DNA from: Liolophura sinensis | Lineage: Eukaryota; Mollusca; Polyplacophora; Chitonida; Chitonidae | Direction of reading: 5' to 3' | Assembly: GCF_032854445.1 (NCBI RefSeq) | Contig: NC_088302.1 | Location: forward strand, 23,945,788 to 24,009,787 | DNA length: 64,000 bases | Part shown: positions 1 through 12,410 of the stretch, in pieces | Numbering within the stretch: position 1 is the first letter of the stretch | How the letters are laid out: each line of letters starts with the position of its first letter | Notes under the pieces: generated by a model | What the model was told of the DNA's origin: nothing | Databases searched by the model: none | What the model saw: only the letters and a program-made list of their open reading frames with translations | Program-made: the position numbers and the translations under genes

Positions 1-690
1 ATTACTTCTCTATGTGAAGCATGTGTCCATCTTATTCTATAACAGGCTGTTGATACCATGATGTCACAAGTGTAAGGTACTCATTGATGTATTACTGTAT
101 GTGTTTCTCGAAATTTCAAAAGAACCTGAAAAAAAAAAGGAATACAAGAAGTCATCTATAATGATACTTCAGCCTTGCTGAAATAGATGTGTGGAAAGAA
201 AAAAAACGCAGAATAATGCTCTACCTTATTTCTTATTTTTCTTTCTGATTTAATTACTTGTTGACTTTCAGTGTTGGTAAAGAGGAAAAAACAGTTTAGT
301 TGACTGTCCTGGTAATAATTTATATTATGTACTTGGGAATGCAGTTTGCAAAAATGGTGGGAATATACCAACTGCTGGTTTGCACAGCACATTTCCTGTA
401 CGCCTATTGTAATGTAAAACGCTTTTGATCCACTTTTAACAGCTGTTTTTTACTCTCCTCACCTACTTTCGGTTATTAAAGGATTTTATAGCCATTTCTT
501 GTACTCATTTTCACTCTGAGGTGTAATAAACAAAGGAGTTGTTTCTTCTTTGAAGGTGTTAATGGAGTTAATCAGAATTTGAAGGCAGTGCATGTCATTT
601 ACATTTCATCTCTTTCTCTCGTGTCAATAAATAATGCCAAGTTTGTCACATGTTCTCCATGTTCTCACTGAAGTATTGTTTTTATTTCAG
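1..690. other. AFF intron (partial); no exon seen
   Basis: AT-rich sequence with no reading frame that resembles AFF or shows paired splice sites. Introns 823-1437 and 1634-2204 are also plain, with canonical GT-AG ends. Confidence 0.6.
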
Positions 691-822
691 ATGTCCTCAA
701 AGCCCACTGCCTCGGCACCATCGCCCCATCAGACTAGTTGGAATAGCAGGGGGACAGGCACCCCCTCTCCCATGTCTCCTACACCCTCCCCTGCTGGTAG
801 TATAGGCTCTGTCGGATCTCAG
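691..822 (+). CDS. AFF: AFF exon: Ser/Pro-rich linker
   Basis: 132 nt (44 codons, phase 0 at both ends), preceded by a polypyrimidine tract ending TTTATTTCAG and followed by GTAAGAAA. It encodes a low-complexity Ser/Pro/Gly segment ending SIGSVGSQ, typical of the region just before the AFF C-terminal homology domain. The ATG at its first codon is most likely internal, because the exon sits directly after a 3' splice site and AFF proteins are over 1,000 residues long. Confidence 0.85.
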
Positions 823-2314
823 GTAAGAAAAACAAAACCGTAGCTGCTAATCTTTCCAGCTGAAAAATCAAAAAACCAAATCTATCAGCCATATGAGCTT
901 GAAGGTTCAAATAGTACTTATTTGTAAATATGTGTAGGTATGTGTTTATTACTAAATGACTTTGTTTATTGCTTCTTAAGTCGTCAGATTAATTGTTTGT
1001 AGTGCAAGATAACATAATGGAAATACCCCACCTGGAACATACCTCAAGTTATCTTTCTGCTATGGTTAATTGTGTGGGTTGTACATTAGGCACAGACATG
1101 CCATAGGGAAAGAACGAAGAGCAAGACATTTTAACCTTGTGCATTTATACAATATGTGTGACTTTCTGCAAAAAGTTTTGTAGTCAGGCCAAACGTTAAG
1201 GGAGGGTTCAGTGAAAAAAAAAAATAGGGCATCAAATATTTGAGTGACCAAGCCACAAACACTGCAACCTGAGCGTCGGCACGAATGGTCCACTATGTAA
1301 TGTGCAGAAGCAATTTTGTTATCTCCATTTATTTGCTGTATTAACAAGCATCTGTGTTATATCGCTTTCTGATGACGTAAATGGACATGGATATTATCTC
1401 TCCCTGTTCAAGTGTAAGATCTTTTCCGTGTTTACAGAGCAGCAACTGTGATGTGAACCCGTCCAAGCTAGCAAATGGCAACTTGAGTACTGGTACGCTA
1501 AGCTCTCCCGGCTGTGTCAGTGTTCCACAGAGGATACATTCCATAACCTCGCAGTACATAAGTCACACCAGTTACCTGGTACAAGCTATGGACCTGTGGG
1601 ACCAGGGCGATGCCGCCAGTGCAGAATGTGGAGGTAAGATAGTCACACTCACACGTCATTTCTGGAATGGAATCCTCAAGACTATAAAGGCTCTAATCGC
1701 AGATCACAAGTATCACCGGTACTATAACTTCAAATAAGTTAGGCTTGTTTTCACAGAACTATCAATCCATTGTTTTTACTCCAAACTGTTGCCAATGTTA
1801 AAAGGCCATAACTAATGTGCTGAGTGGTAATACCTTCAAAAATGTTCCTTGCCCTTTCAAGTGTTATGGTTAAGGTTTACGAAAAAAGGAATAAATTTTA
1901 TGATCATACTTTCTGGACTTTCATTGGATTTTGAGATATTGTTAACCAGAACCTTTAAATGTTGTGCTTCAGGGAATTTGTAAATATTCACAGGGGATAA
2001 TTTTTTGGTGAAAAACTTTTTTTCTCTCTTTAAAGTAACACACTTTTTCCAGGAATACTTTGTATTTTTCACATCGTGAATTGTCACTTGTGAGTCTTCT
2101 GCTCAGTGCTTGTCGGAAGTCCTCATGTTTTATGTAACTTTGACAAGAACAATCTGTCTTGTTAACTCTAATGTCCTTTTTTTTCCCCCCTCTTTTGATT
2201 TCAGACTTCTTTGAAAGGTTGGAGTTGGAGACAAAAGTTCTGAGCCTCCACAGCAGTATAAGGGAGCTAGTGCATTATGTCCAGCGGGGACTGGCTAGGT
2301 TGAAGGACACATGA
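691..2314 (+). CDS. AFF: AF4/FMR2 (AFF/lilliputian) family protein, C-terminal three exons
   Basis: AFF proteins are nuclear scaffolds of the super elongation complex that recruit P-TEFb and ELL to promote Pol II elongation. Joining 691-822, 1438-1633 and 2205-2314 gives a continuous 145-residue C-terminus ending at TGA 2312-2314. The first part is Ser/Pro rich (TPSPMSPTPSPAGS), as in the linker of vertebrate AFF proteins. The second part matches the AFF C-terminal homology domain used for dimerisation, with VPQRIHSITSQY, then DFFERLELE, then LHSSIRELVHYVQRGLARL; vertebrate AFF4 has a closely similar LHSS...YSQQGLHWL. Phases fit at both junctions (0, then 1). The gene begins left of the window, so the N-terminal and transactivation regions are not visible. 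Vertebrates have four paralogues, while most invertebrates probably have one, so I give only the family symbol. Confidence 0.9.
1438..1633 (+). CDS. AFF: AFF exon: start of C-terminal homology domain
   Basis: 196 nt between TTTACAG and GTAAGAT, ending in phase 1. It encodes a Ser/Asn-rich lead-in and then VPQRIHSITSQYISHTSYLV and AMDLWDQGDAA. The PQ-(R/H)-IH motif and the following helix with an aromatic W are hallmarks of the AFF C-terminal homology domain. Confidence 0.88.
2205..2314 (+). CDS. AFF: AFF terminal coding exon
   Basis: Preceded by a strong pyrimidine tract and TTTCAG. The leading AC completes the split GAC codon. It encodes DFFERLELETKVLSLHSS, then IRELVHYVQRGLARLKDT and TGA. 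This is the most conserved end of the AFF family; vertebrate proteins end a few residues later with a similar WLR-containing helix. Confidence 0.9.
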
Positions 2315-2835
2315 CACTGGTTGACAGACTGGAGTTGTACCAATGCTCAGCACCAGGCTTTCTCTTGAGACCACCACTCACCAGCTCTCTGGCCTATCAG
2401 TCTTCCATCACTAAGAACGGCCCTCTAGTCTGCCTGCAGCGCTCAGTCTGCGCCAGGGCATTGCCTGTTTTATATATAAGCCTTCATGAAAAAAACTGAA
2501 CTGTCATTGTGGCAGGAGCTGAAAAATAGTACCAATTACAAGGAAGCATTGAGGTGGATTCAGCATTGACATGTGGCATAATGTAAAAATGACAGCAGTC
2601 CTGACAAGGGAACTTTGTATCCCATTGGTGCACCAGTAAGCAGTGCAGTTTTAAATGGAATCCTGCGCGTAGCCAAGCGGATATCTTTACTAGAGGACGA
2701 ATGTTCAAACCAAGTGCTGCGAAGACAGGGAAAAAAAAGGACATTATTTTGTGAATGAAATTACAAGACAGTGCTTGATTCAAAGAAAGAATCCTTGAAC
2801 AGCACCTGAGTTTTTTGTTGTATTTTTTTTAAGTA

Positions 2836-2880
2836 TATATAAATATATATATATACATATATATAAATATATATATATTT
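2836..2880. repeat. AT-rich (TATA)n microsatellite
   Basis: Runs of TATATATA interrupted by AAA and AC steps, inside the probable AFF 3' UTR. Confidence 0.8.
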
Positions 2881-4279
2881 CCCCCTCCAGAGATTTATCG
2901 ATGTTAGGCCCTTAAAATGGACGTGAACTATTTAGGATGTACATTATTCTTATGGTGGCCTCTGCCCATTTCTCATGTCCTTACACATACACAAAGCCTT
3001 GGCTGCCCTCTGTGTTTCATCAAACTCGCCAATATACCTTCTTTTTTTATAGATTTCTTCTGTTCAAAATTTGGGTAAAGTGCTATGGGTAAGTGTGTTT
3101 TATGTGTTTTGCTATTAATGCTTGAAAAAACCACAAGTCTTTTTACAAAGTATGAACATTTTGTTATTTTGTGCCTCCCTCTCCCCCTCCCCCACAAAAG
3201 GGCCATGCAGTGAAAACCAAGCGTATTGGTTTTATTTCCATGCTTTTAGGAAAATTTGAACGTGATTTTTTTTTTAAGGTGCCAGTGGCATACTTCTGGG
3301 TTTTATTACGTATTGGGCCTGCATTGTTTTTGCATTAGGATTCAGACATTGCTCTGCTGGCCTGATTTATATGTGGTACTGCCTGAATGTGGATTCTACA
3401 AGCCCCTGTCCCTCCTCTGTAGACAGACAGGATTTTCAGTGTTGTGATATGGCTACTTTATGTGTACCCAGAAATGTAACGTTCTCCTTGTGGCACATCC
3501 TGTGCTCATCTGTGATATGTAGTTTTTTTTTTAAATTTTCCTCAAGGTGGTAGGAAGAGCTTTGTGTTCTGATCAACTAAGGACCAGAGAAATTATTGCG
3601 TGAACAAGAATGATGTGTATCTTGACTTGTTGTATTGAAGAGAGGGCTGAAAGGGGAATTGGGACGGGTGGGGTGGTGTGGAAGACCGACAGTCAGTGGA
3701 TGGTATATAGGACTGTTTGGCACTCTTCTCAAAAATCTTTGTCGTGCTACCGCTGGTCTAACATTTTAGTGAGGCGTAATATAATTTTCCAGGACTGATA
3801 TTGTGCTTACAGAAGTAGCACTGAACAAACAGTCTGTTTTAGATCGTAAACCTCATGATGCTGCTAAATGAGACTTTTGCATACTCTGTATATTTATAAC
3901 TTCACCATTTTTCTGATGTGTGAATTCAGTGCCTGGCATTTGTTAAGAATTTGCTGTTTAGTATTCCTTGGACAAGTTGATTCTGCATTTTAATACTCCC
4001 AATGATAACAGAAGGATAAATTTTTACACAAAACCAAAAACCTGTTGTGAAGGTAGTGGTTCATGCAGTCTGCTGAGGGATGCTTAAAGCTGTTCAAAAC
4101 AAATGCTTCAAATGGTGACTAAGTTACAGACTTGGACTATGCTGTACGCTGATGGTAATTTATATGTTTAAATGTTCTTAAGTAAAATGACTAACAGGTC
4201 CATTCTCAGCGATAACTATTTCATTTAGAGAATAGCTTTTTTTATTCTGCTCCTCTTTTCCATTTTGTTTCTTATTTTG

Positions 4280-4285
4280 AATAAA
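4280..4285 (+). promoter_or_regulatory. Candidate proximal poly(A) signal AATAAA for AFF
   Basis: AATAAA lies about 1.97 kb after the AFF stop and is followed within 20-35 nt by a GT/T-rich stretch (GTAGTATGTTTTTTT), the usual downstream element. Confidence 0.4.
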
Positions 4286-6157
4286 CAAGGCCCATTGAAT
4301 CCAAAGTAGTATGTTTTTTTCAAGGATTACTCCAATTGCAAGACCATTGATCCATGTAGAAGGCATTAAGTTTTGGCAAACTTTGTTGAAATATGGAAAA
4401 CAAAAGTCATTAAAGTCATGATTCGTTGTCATTCCAAAAACCTAGATCAAACCTGGAATATCTGCTTTTGCAATGCAAGATATGATTTAATCATCAGTGG
4501 CTTAAGGTAGTTAAAAAGTTATCTTAATGGCTTACTGCCAACCTGCACCCAAGGAAACAAAGTGCATGAGGTTTTTGGATTTTTTTTTTTTCAGATTTGT
4601 TCTTTTTACACCAATCATCTCTTGGCATTAAAATCTAGAAGCCATTTCCTGCAAGAGAAAAAAAAAAAAAAACAAAGATTGTCAGATAATGGAATTTTGA
4701 AGTTTTTGGAAAGTGGATAGTTTGACAGTTGCTCTTGCTTTCCCAAGCTGGGCATTACCTCACTTCTGTACACCACTGTATTTTTATTGGAAATTATACA
4801 TGTAGTTAAAACAGTTGACCAGTCACCTTGACAGACTGCTATTGTATTACCGGTTTGAAGATCTTTATTTTTGTGAGCAACAACACTCCAAGCACGTGTG
4901 ACTTTGTATGTTCTAAAGATGTACCAGCTGGAAAATGAAAACCTGATTCATCATGATGTACAACATACATGTGTTCATATTTCCAGGCCTCACAACTCTA
5001 AACAGGTCTTTCAAGATCATAGTTACAATTTATTTAACTCGGGATATCTGACATGTCTGATCCAACTTCAGAACTGCATTAGTTTCATAGAAGGGTTGTA
5101 TATTTCTTTGTTCTTGATCTTTTTGCATTCCAAATGCTTTGATAGAGCGGTATTGTTAAGGAAAGAATAACTTAGTTTTCAAGTAAAAAAAAGACAGTTG
5201 AGATCGTTATCCATGAAGTCCAATTTTCTTTTCAATCCACATAACTATGGTGCAGCTGAAGATGGCTAAACACGACTGAGACTGATGGTATTTGTTGGGT
5301 GGATTTATCGTAAACTTTTAAAGCCATACGATATGGCAGCCTAGCCCATTTTAGTTATATACCCCACCCCCTCCTCCCTCTAAATCTTCATTTGTATCTC
5401 CAGTGGGTAGACCCAACTTGGGATATGTTTATTTGTGACATTTGAATTCATATGAATACTAATGAATCACTTCTTGGTACCTGGTGTTCATGTGTATTAA
5501 TGTGTATGAGCCCTTGATACTTTGTGTTCATATGTATCCAAGTTTAGCATTTCTTGGTATCTTGTGTTCATATGTAGTCAAATGCACCTTGTAAAAGTGA
5601 AAAACCTGTGGTTGTTAACAACTGGAGAAGTGCTAAAAACAGACTTGAGAAATGCCTGAAACCTGGAAAGTAGTGTCATTCTTATTTTTGTACATCTATG
5701 TTAATCATCCCCTGAAAACCTGAAGATTGTCTTCATTACTCTCAGCGACATCTTAGATGTGCTGATTGTCTGTGCTGTTAGACATTGATGTCTCCCTTAA
5801 TGTTGGAGAACCATGCTATTTATTTCTGCTCTCGTACATGGAGGCTAGGGTTTGGTATGTCCCTCACACCCAACCCCATCCCCCCTCCACAGGTTCGGTT
5901 CCCCATACTCCATATTTCTGTCCTGTTCATTCTGGAGAAATGATCCAGTTACTGTGATGTTGGTGCCTTCAGTGAAAGTGAGATACTAGGTCATCCTAAT
6001 ATAGGAACGATTGATTTTATGTTATGCATAACTTAGAACGTTTGATCTTTTTTTTAATCTACTTAAGATATGCATAAGTTGGGATTCCATACCCTATCCT
6101 CATTTTTCTTCCTGTTCGTATTTGAGAAAGGACAAATAGTGTACCATGGCACGTGTG

Positions 6158-6198
6158 TGTGTGCGAGTGTGTGTGTGTATATATATATATAATATATA

Positions 6199-6247
<49 letters not shown>

Positions 6248-6263
6248 TGCATACATACATACA
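6158..6263. repeat. (TG)n-(TA)n-(CATA)n compound microsatellite
   Basis: A TG run passes into a long TA run and then CATGCATACATACATACATA. Short reading frames on both strands here are simple Tyr-Ile or His-Thr repeats and not genes. Confidence 0.9.
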
Positions 6264-7970
6264 TATATTTCCGAACCAGTTTTGACCATGGGCAGTTCCA
6301 CTTTACGAAAGTGTGAAATGCTACTGTGTTCCGTGTCTTCTACATCTAGTTTAGTCACGTCTGCCACATTTTTTGCTCTGTCCCCAGAGCCCATTTGAAA
6401 CCATTGAGTATTGTAATAACGAGGTAATGAAACTGATGTCATACATGTGAATGAGAGTGTAAATAGCTGTAAGTTTGTGTGTGTATATACGAGATCATGA
6501 CGTCAGCGTAACTGTGCCTTGATGTGTGGGTTATTTTCATACTAACCATTGACAATTACCTACAGCTATGACAATAGGACAAATCTAAATCTCAAGTTTA
6601 ATTTTTGTATATATATCTCATCCGTTGTGTTTTCAAACCAAGTTGGTAGATATTTTATGCTTCAGAGTGTGACAAAATATCTGAGGTATTGTATTGACGT
6701 GTCTAAACCAGTGACATCTAGCCAGTTTAAATTATTTAAATATTTAAATTAATGAAATATCTGATTTGTCGTCGATTAAGTTCTGCTCAACTGACTCCAA
6801 ATCTGTCACATTAGGTAAATGAAAAGCTTGATCTCTTACCTTGAAATCATATCCAAGCAGCGTCAAACCAACCATATCAAATGTCTTGACCTCAGACCAT
6901 TTTAGCCATGTATTAATGTTGATAAACCGTTTAGCGACTAAAGTATTTGGATATGGCTGCAGTGACTCTGCATTGGAGAACGTTGACGTGTGTATTATGG
7001 GTGTAGAAGTTTGTTCGAAAGGTGTAAGTTGATAGTCAAAGGTCGGTATACAGGAGTTGTGTTTGAAAAGCTGTTTATCTCAAGTATGTAAGGTAAACAG
7101 CTATGTTGCCTAGCTACAGAAATGAATCCAAACATTATCATTTGTCACACGTTTGTTTTTGTAGTTATAGTCAAATTTGTATTTATTAGTGTTATTATTA
7201 TAAAACCCATTGAAACATGTGCATTGGTTTGCATATGACTGGAGGCCCGATTGGGAGCAGCACACCTGTATTTCTGTTAACAAATGTTCAGATATATGAT
7301 TCAGGATTAAAGTCAGTGGACTGTTTTGGTCCAAGGAATGATCACATGCAATCCGAGTTTTATTTAAGTTTTTGGTGGATATTTGTACACCCCATTATAT
7401 GCAAGCACGCTCTCTGTTTTGGTTAAACTCGTGTACTTCCTAAGGTCTGACCATTGCAATACCCAGGTTCCTCTGCAACTGGCTTATGTTGTATACATAG
7501 ACATGTACTTATGAATTCCATACTAGTCAAAATTGTGCTCAATGGTATCATGTCTGCGAGGATTTCATGTCCACTCTTCTTTTCTTCTTCATGTTGTCTA
7601 TATGGCGCAGTGTATGCAACTCGACTCAACTGTTCGCCCACCAATTCAGCCTTCTCGGACGGCCTGCTCCCATCCAAACTGACCACGTAGATTACTTATT
7701 TATCAGAGTTTTTGTTCTTGGATCTCCGTTGTTCTGTATGGATTGGTGGTTGGTGTTGGTGAACTAAGCTCTTGTCCTCCTTCGTGTGGTCCAGACGTGT
7801 TGACCATCCGTACTTGTGACTGCATGGTTATGTTGTGTATATAAGCACTCTACTGGTCCGGTCTCAGTGCTGACTCCAAACTCGCCATGTTAAAAACCTG
7901 CCTATCGACAGCCATGTGTGGTCAGACTAACAGGTTATAATTGCAATATTTACATATTTCATGTCAAAAC

Positions 7971-7976
7971 AATAAA
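7971..7976 (+). promoter_or_regulatory. Candidate distal poly(A) signal AATAAA for AFF
   Basis: AATAAA lies 5.7 kb after the AFF stop, followed by TG/T-rich sequence (CTGTTCTGTTTTATT) at about 8010-8025. It would give a 3' UTR of the size seen in vertebrate AFF4. Placement is speculative. Confidence 0.25.
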
Positions 7977-8332
7977 AATTGAACTTCGAAGTTCAACATT
8001 GCTATACTGGACTGTTCTGTTTTATTTATCTGTACCGTTTAGTGCATGGATTGCAGCGAACAGTGGGGAAGATTGCCCAGATGAGTTCAATATTTCTGGA
8101 GATAAAAGATTGCGCATATGAGTTGGACATTTCTGGTGAAAGAAGTATTGAAGATTGTACATATGAATTTAATACTTCTTGCTATAGAGCCAATAGTGTT
8201 ACAGAATTTAGCAGTTGAATTCACTAGTAACATGTACCTGTATGGTCGTTTGATAGAAGCCTTTAATATATCACAGTGAGATTACCGATATTAAGGAACT
8301 AATCACGTCAGCACGAGAACGGTTGTACATGA

Positions 8333-8854
8333 TTGGACGAAAAGTGTGAAGGGGACAGGTTATTCCAGAGCCATTTATCTTGCATGGCACATGTCGGTAT
8401 AAAGACCGAGGTGCAAGAAACGACCATCTGGTCTACCGTTGACCTTCTCTGTAAAGACTCACCGCTTTTATCTAGAACGTGGCATTCAAAACGACGAACG
8501 CAAGGGCGGGTAGATCTGGTGTTCACGTACATTACAATGGAGCCCCTCTACACATTGTACAAATGGGACAGACAGTGTGTAGAAACAAGTGGAATAATTT
8601 TAATACAGCTAAAACCACGTGTTCCTTCTTTTGGTATGGTTTTTCATCACGTTAACAATCAGTCATTTGTGGAGCATCCAGATATTTTGTTCCAGATAAA
8701 AGATATGCCTATAATGGCATTATTAAGTTTTGCCGTATGCATACTTTCCCTTCCGTATCCTAGTTTGGTGAATGTAGTAGTTTTATGTCGCCTGTTTATT
8801 GAAAGGTGCAGAGCAAAGGGCACGGTAGATGAGAATTCGGTCACCAGTATTTAG
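8333..8854 (+). CDS. Unrecognised 173-residue open reading frame
   Basis: One uninterrupted frame from ATG 8333 to TAG, with no motif I recognise. It contains several Cys residues spread along its length and a hydrophobic stretch near residues 125-155 (MALLSFAVCILSLPYPSLV) that could span a membrane. No good splice sites or clear promoter are visible, and no poly(A) signal is close behind. It may be a chance frame, a relic of a mobile element, or a lineage-specific gene. Confidence 0.15.
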   Translation: MDEKCEGDRLFQSHLSCMAHVGIKTEVQETTIWSTVDLLCKDSPLLSRTWHSKRRTQGRVDLVFTYITMEPLYTLYKWDRQCVETSGIILIQLKPRVPSFGMVFHHVNNQSFVEHPDILFQIKDMPIMALLSFAVCILSLPYPSLVNVVVLCRLFIERCRAKGTVDENSVTSI

Positions 8855-9020
8855 GAGATTTGGGTCAAAAGTCGTAGAGGGTATAGTCCAGGGATTCTCG
8901 TCCATCGCAAATACACGATTTGCTTAGAGGAACATTCGGTTATCACCACTGCATATTATGATAGAGGCATTCGGTTATCACTAGTACAAAGTTTCCTTTT
9001 AATTTATAAATAAGTTTAGT

Positions 9021-9394
9021 TGTGTTTATTTGACTGAGGCGTTCAACGCCATAAGTATATACTCTTTAGGCGTTTTCTCTTGTATATGATGACATCCACT
9101 TTTAAAGATAGAAAAGGCCAGACTGCCCGAGGTAAACCACCCACCTTTTGGTACATTACCAAAGAACTATCCCACCTGTGACGAACAGAATAGGACGTCA
9201 TATAGTGGTGGAACTCAAGTGGGTCCTCAACGAGCGTAAAGACTGCAAACAGCCCCTCGAACGCCGTCGTCCATTTATTGTTCATGAAGGCTCTACCAAA
9301 TACTGAGACTGTGTAATCTCGAAATCCCATGTCTAATTTAGTGCTTTTAAGCCAGGCAAGGAATAACGCCTTACCACTGAGCCACGCCCAGCTC
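9021..9394 (-). mobile_element. Probable tRNA-derived SINE (type E), minus orientation
   Basis: Read on the minus strand, the sequence starts with a tRNA-like head: an A-box-like GTGGCTCAGTGGTAAGGCG at its 5' end (about 9366-9386) and a degenerate B-box about 60 nt on. It ends at the low-coordinate side with TTATTTGACTGAGGCGTTCAACGCC, similar in style to the tails of the other SINEs here. The 95-residue minus-strand frame inside it is incidental. Confidence 0.4.
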
Positions 9395-11490
9395 TCCAGG
9401 CCTGTTCGTACCCCTATACGCTTCAGTCTGCATCATGATCAGCTTCTATATAGGGCAGCTGTGATTTAATAGATCCATCCATGCTGTTATAACTGTGCAG
9501 CTCCGAGGGTCCTTGACTTGTGTATTAGTACATGTGCATATGCTCGTATTGTGTGTTTCTGTACGGGTACGTGTGGGTATACAAGATGAAAACACAATTA
9601 GGCAGACTTGGGATAAGAGATTTATAGGCGCGGTCAGTGCATGTATTGATGGTTGATAAAGCTTTGCGCTCAACTAAATAATTTCTGGTGTTGACTAGAT
9701 TGCATCGGAGAGCTAGGAAAGAATCTGCAATTGAATGCATTCTCCTTATAGTGTGAAATCAACACTCCACTTCATATAATCGCCCCACAGAGAAATTGAT
9801 AAACATGGCGCACCATTAGCCGTTCATCTGTGAAATACCTCCTATATGTCTAAGAACGCGAGTTTGGAAATACGAAATATGATTTGTTTCCGTATATTTG
9901 ACGGAAACTCACATGCATGACTTGGGATATTTTCGTAGTGATCTGACATCTTCTTCTGGAATTCGTGAAAACACAGTTGTATTTTTTTATTACATATAAC
10001 ACCGCTGTATGATGTTGATCATATACATTGAAAAGTTTAAATCCCTCCGTTTAAGCAATAAAACCCATTCAATAAATCAATATATTTATGAAACAAACGC
10101 GTGTATTTAAAAAATAAATACACCTTGAACATGTTAAAAGTGGTCATTATAGTGTGTAAAGGTGTTACCATTCAAAATAGTTTATGAATGGCCTAAAATG
10201 TATAAAAGGGATCAAATTATAACCTCTTGAAACTTTGGAATCATTTTTAACGCTCTGGATAGTATAGGTACGAGTCCAATATTTATTGAAAGACATTAAC
10301 TTGTTAAGTACGTTTATTATCTGTTGCAAAGATATGTTTAAATGATAAACATTTGTTGTTGTTTTTTTCAGTGTAAGGAGTATACGTTAATATTTGAGAT
10401 CGTAATTTCAAATCTGACTCCTGCCCGTTCGGTGGACCCTTTACCTCATGAGGCTTAAGGCTTGTTAGTCATCATTTTCAGTGGAATAGCCACGTTAGAT
10501 ATATGAACAGTTGCAGTCAAGGGGGATATATACTTTTGTTTCAAATTGGGACAAACGGTATTGCCAGTCTTACATGCAACAAAAATGAAAACAACTGTAA
10601 ATGTAGAACCTTAGAGTACCTTGCAGAGAGAATTGCACAAGACTAATTAATGCTTGTGCTACACTAAATATAGTCTGCAAAATATAGCATAGCATGGTAC
10701 ACGAATTGGAAACATTATATCACACTGCTTGCGTCTTTCCGACATTATCAACAAGTGTTCACTGCTTCTCTTTATATGACTCCGTCCTGAAGCCCTGTGT
10801 TCTTCATATACCTTTTTAGCTCTTTGAACTTAATTTTAGAAGTTGTTTTGCAAGTTGGTCTTGCGAGTAATGTCCCGGAAAGTTTATCATTGTTGACAAC
10901 TGACATACGCGGATGTCCCTTGCTACACATATACAGACTCTGCGTACCATACGTCTGTCATTTAAGTTAAACATTTGCGCTAGTACACAGGCATGAAATA
11001 AATAAGTAAAGGAATACGGGTGCCGTGCGGAATTCGCAGTATTGCAGTGATATACATATACCGCCAAGCTTATGCGTGCGCACTGCATGATGGGATATCA
11101 GAAACCTTCTGTTCTGTAATGCGGATAATCAGTGTAAGCGCTTCAGTGTGCTAGAATCAACATGCAACGTGACTACTCACTTTATACAACCGTATGCACT
11201 TTCCTGCAAACAATGTATTCATCCAGGTAGCTTGAGTTACACGACAACTTCTTCTCAAGCAGAGAAATCGATTATTAAGGCGTAAAACACTTATCCGCTA
11301 CCCAGGTATCCACTTTCCACAGTTCTAGCTAAAGGTTGCCACGTTTTTTTTTTAAGGAAAGGACTTGCATGCGGATGTGCCTGAATTTAAGGATCTGGAG
11401 CCGATGCCACAAAGCCCTTTTTGACTCCTGTCAAGTTTAGAAAATTAAACTCAGTGTACAAACCTGTCTTAAAATAACATATCGCGTGTC
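9395..11490. other. Intergenic, no supported feature
   Basis: AT-rich unique-looking sequence. A GGAGCCGATGCCACAAAGCC box at 11397-11416 resembles GCCGATTCC boxes at 21956 and 28990, suggesting a low-copy dispersed repeat edge. Nothing else supportable was seen. Confidence 0.5.
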
Positions 11491-11499
11491 CCAAAGTTT

Positions 11500-12400
11500 A
11501 ATTAGGGCCCAAACGCAAGCATTTTCAATTAAATTTTCAAATTCTCATTTCAATTTTAACATTGACCTCCTGAAAGTTGAGCAACATGTTCCATCGAATG
11601 ATTTCCTTAATACTATGACTTCTAATTATTTTCTTTCCACAAATAACGAAACCAACTCGGCTGCAGGCCCGCTCAGCCACATTAATAGATAATATTTTTG
11701 TAAACTTCCATGATGATGCACTCTTATCTGGCATTTTATTGACAGACTTTACTGATCATTTCCCAATTTTTCATGTTTTGAAGTCTGACCTAAAGCAAAA
11801 CCCTATTCCAAAACCCATCAAATATCCCTAGATCACTTCTGAAAATAAAGATTTATTCTTCTGTCGCATTTCTGAAACAGATCGGAGTTCTTTGTATTCC
11901 GAGGTAGGTGTCAATGAATCACTGTCTTATTTCATGGATATATTTAAGCATATCTATGATGAATGTTTCCCCGAAGTTACGCTAAAATGTCCTAAGCAAA
12001 AGAAAATCAAACCATGGACAACATATGCTATCTTAACTCCTGTATATGAAAAAAACCGTTTATACAGCTTAAAACGCAAGATAAGAATTATTGGACTATA
12101 TATAGGGCTTATAGAAACCGCATTAATACCTTAATTCGACTTTGTATAGGAAAAAATATTTTGAAGAGAAATTCAATAAGTTTAATCATGACATCAAGAA
12201 TAGATGGAAGGTCCTAAATCAGCTAATGAATCGTCAGCCCACAAAGGCTTTGCCCTCTTCCTTTAACATTAATAACACTGCCACCTCGGATAGTCAGAAA
12301 ATTTCTGATAATTTTAATAAATACTTCACCAGTATTGCACTGAAGATTGATGAAACAATACCAACTAGCAGCAAAAAATACACTGACTTCCTGGATTAGA
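11500..12400 (+). pseudogene. LINE endonuclease C-terminus and linker, broken
   Basis: Fragments in shifting frames. FNIDLLKVEQHVPSNDFLNT at 11553-11612 matches the late part of the APE-type endonuclease. After a frame change, IDNIFVN and LLTDFTDHFPIF (11683-11772) carry the terminal catalytic Asp-His pair. A stop follows at about 11830. The frames at 11892-12134 and 12142-12399 correspond to the spacer between endonuclease and reverse transcriptase. Confidence 0.75.
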
Positions 12401-12410
12401 TGATATACGG

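Larger units (their letters stand above)
2315..7995 (+). other. Probable long AFF 3' untranslated region and downstream AT-rich DNA
   Basis: After the AFF stop the sequence is AT rich, with many T and A runs and, apart from microsatellites, no clear transposable element until about 8 kb. This fits the multi-kilobase 3' UTRs known for vertebrate AFF genes. Two poly(A) signals (4280-4285 and 7971-7976) could mark proximal and distal ends. At 5470-5600 three degenerate ~50-bp units share a TTGGTA...GTGTTCAT(A/G)TGTA core. The true transcript end cannot be fixed from sequence alone. Confidence 0.4.

Noticed and set aside
1381-1737. 118-residue frame treated as a complete small gene
   Set aside because: Only 1438-1633 is exon; the flanks are intron, shown by TTTACAG and GTAAGAT and by AFF homology limited to that part.
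6059-6442. 127-residue frame with a Tyr-Ile run
   Set aside because: A (TA)n microsatellite translated on both strands.
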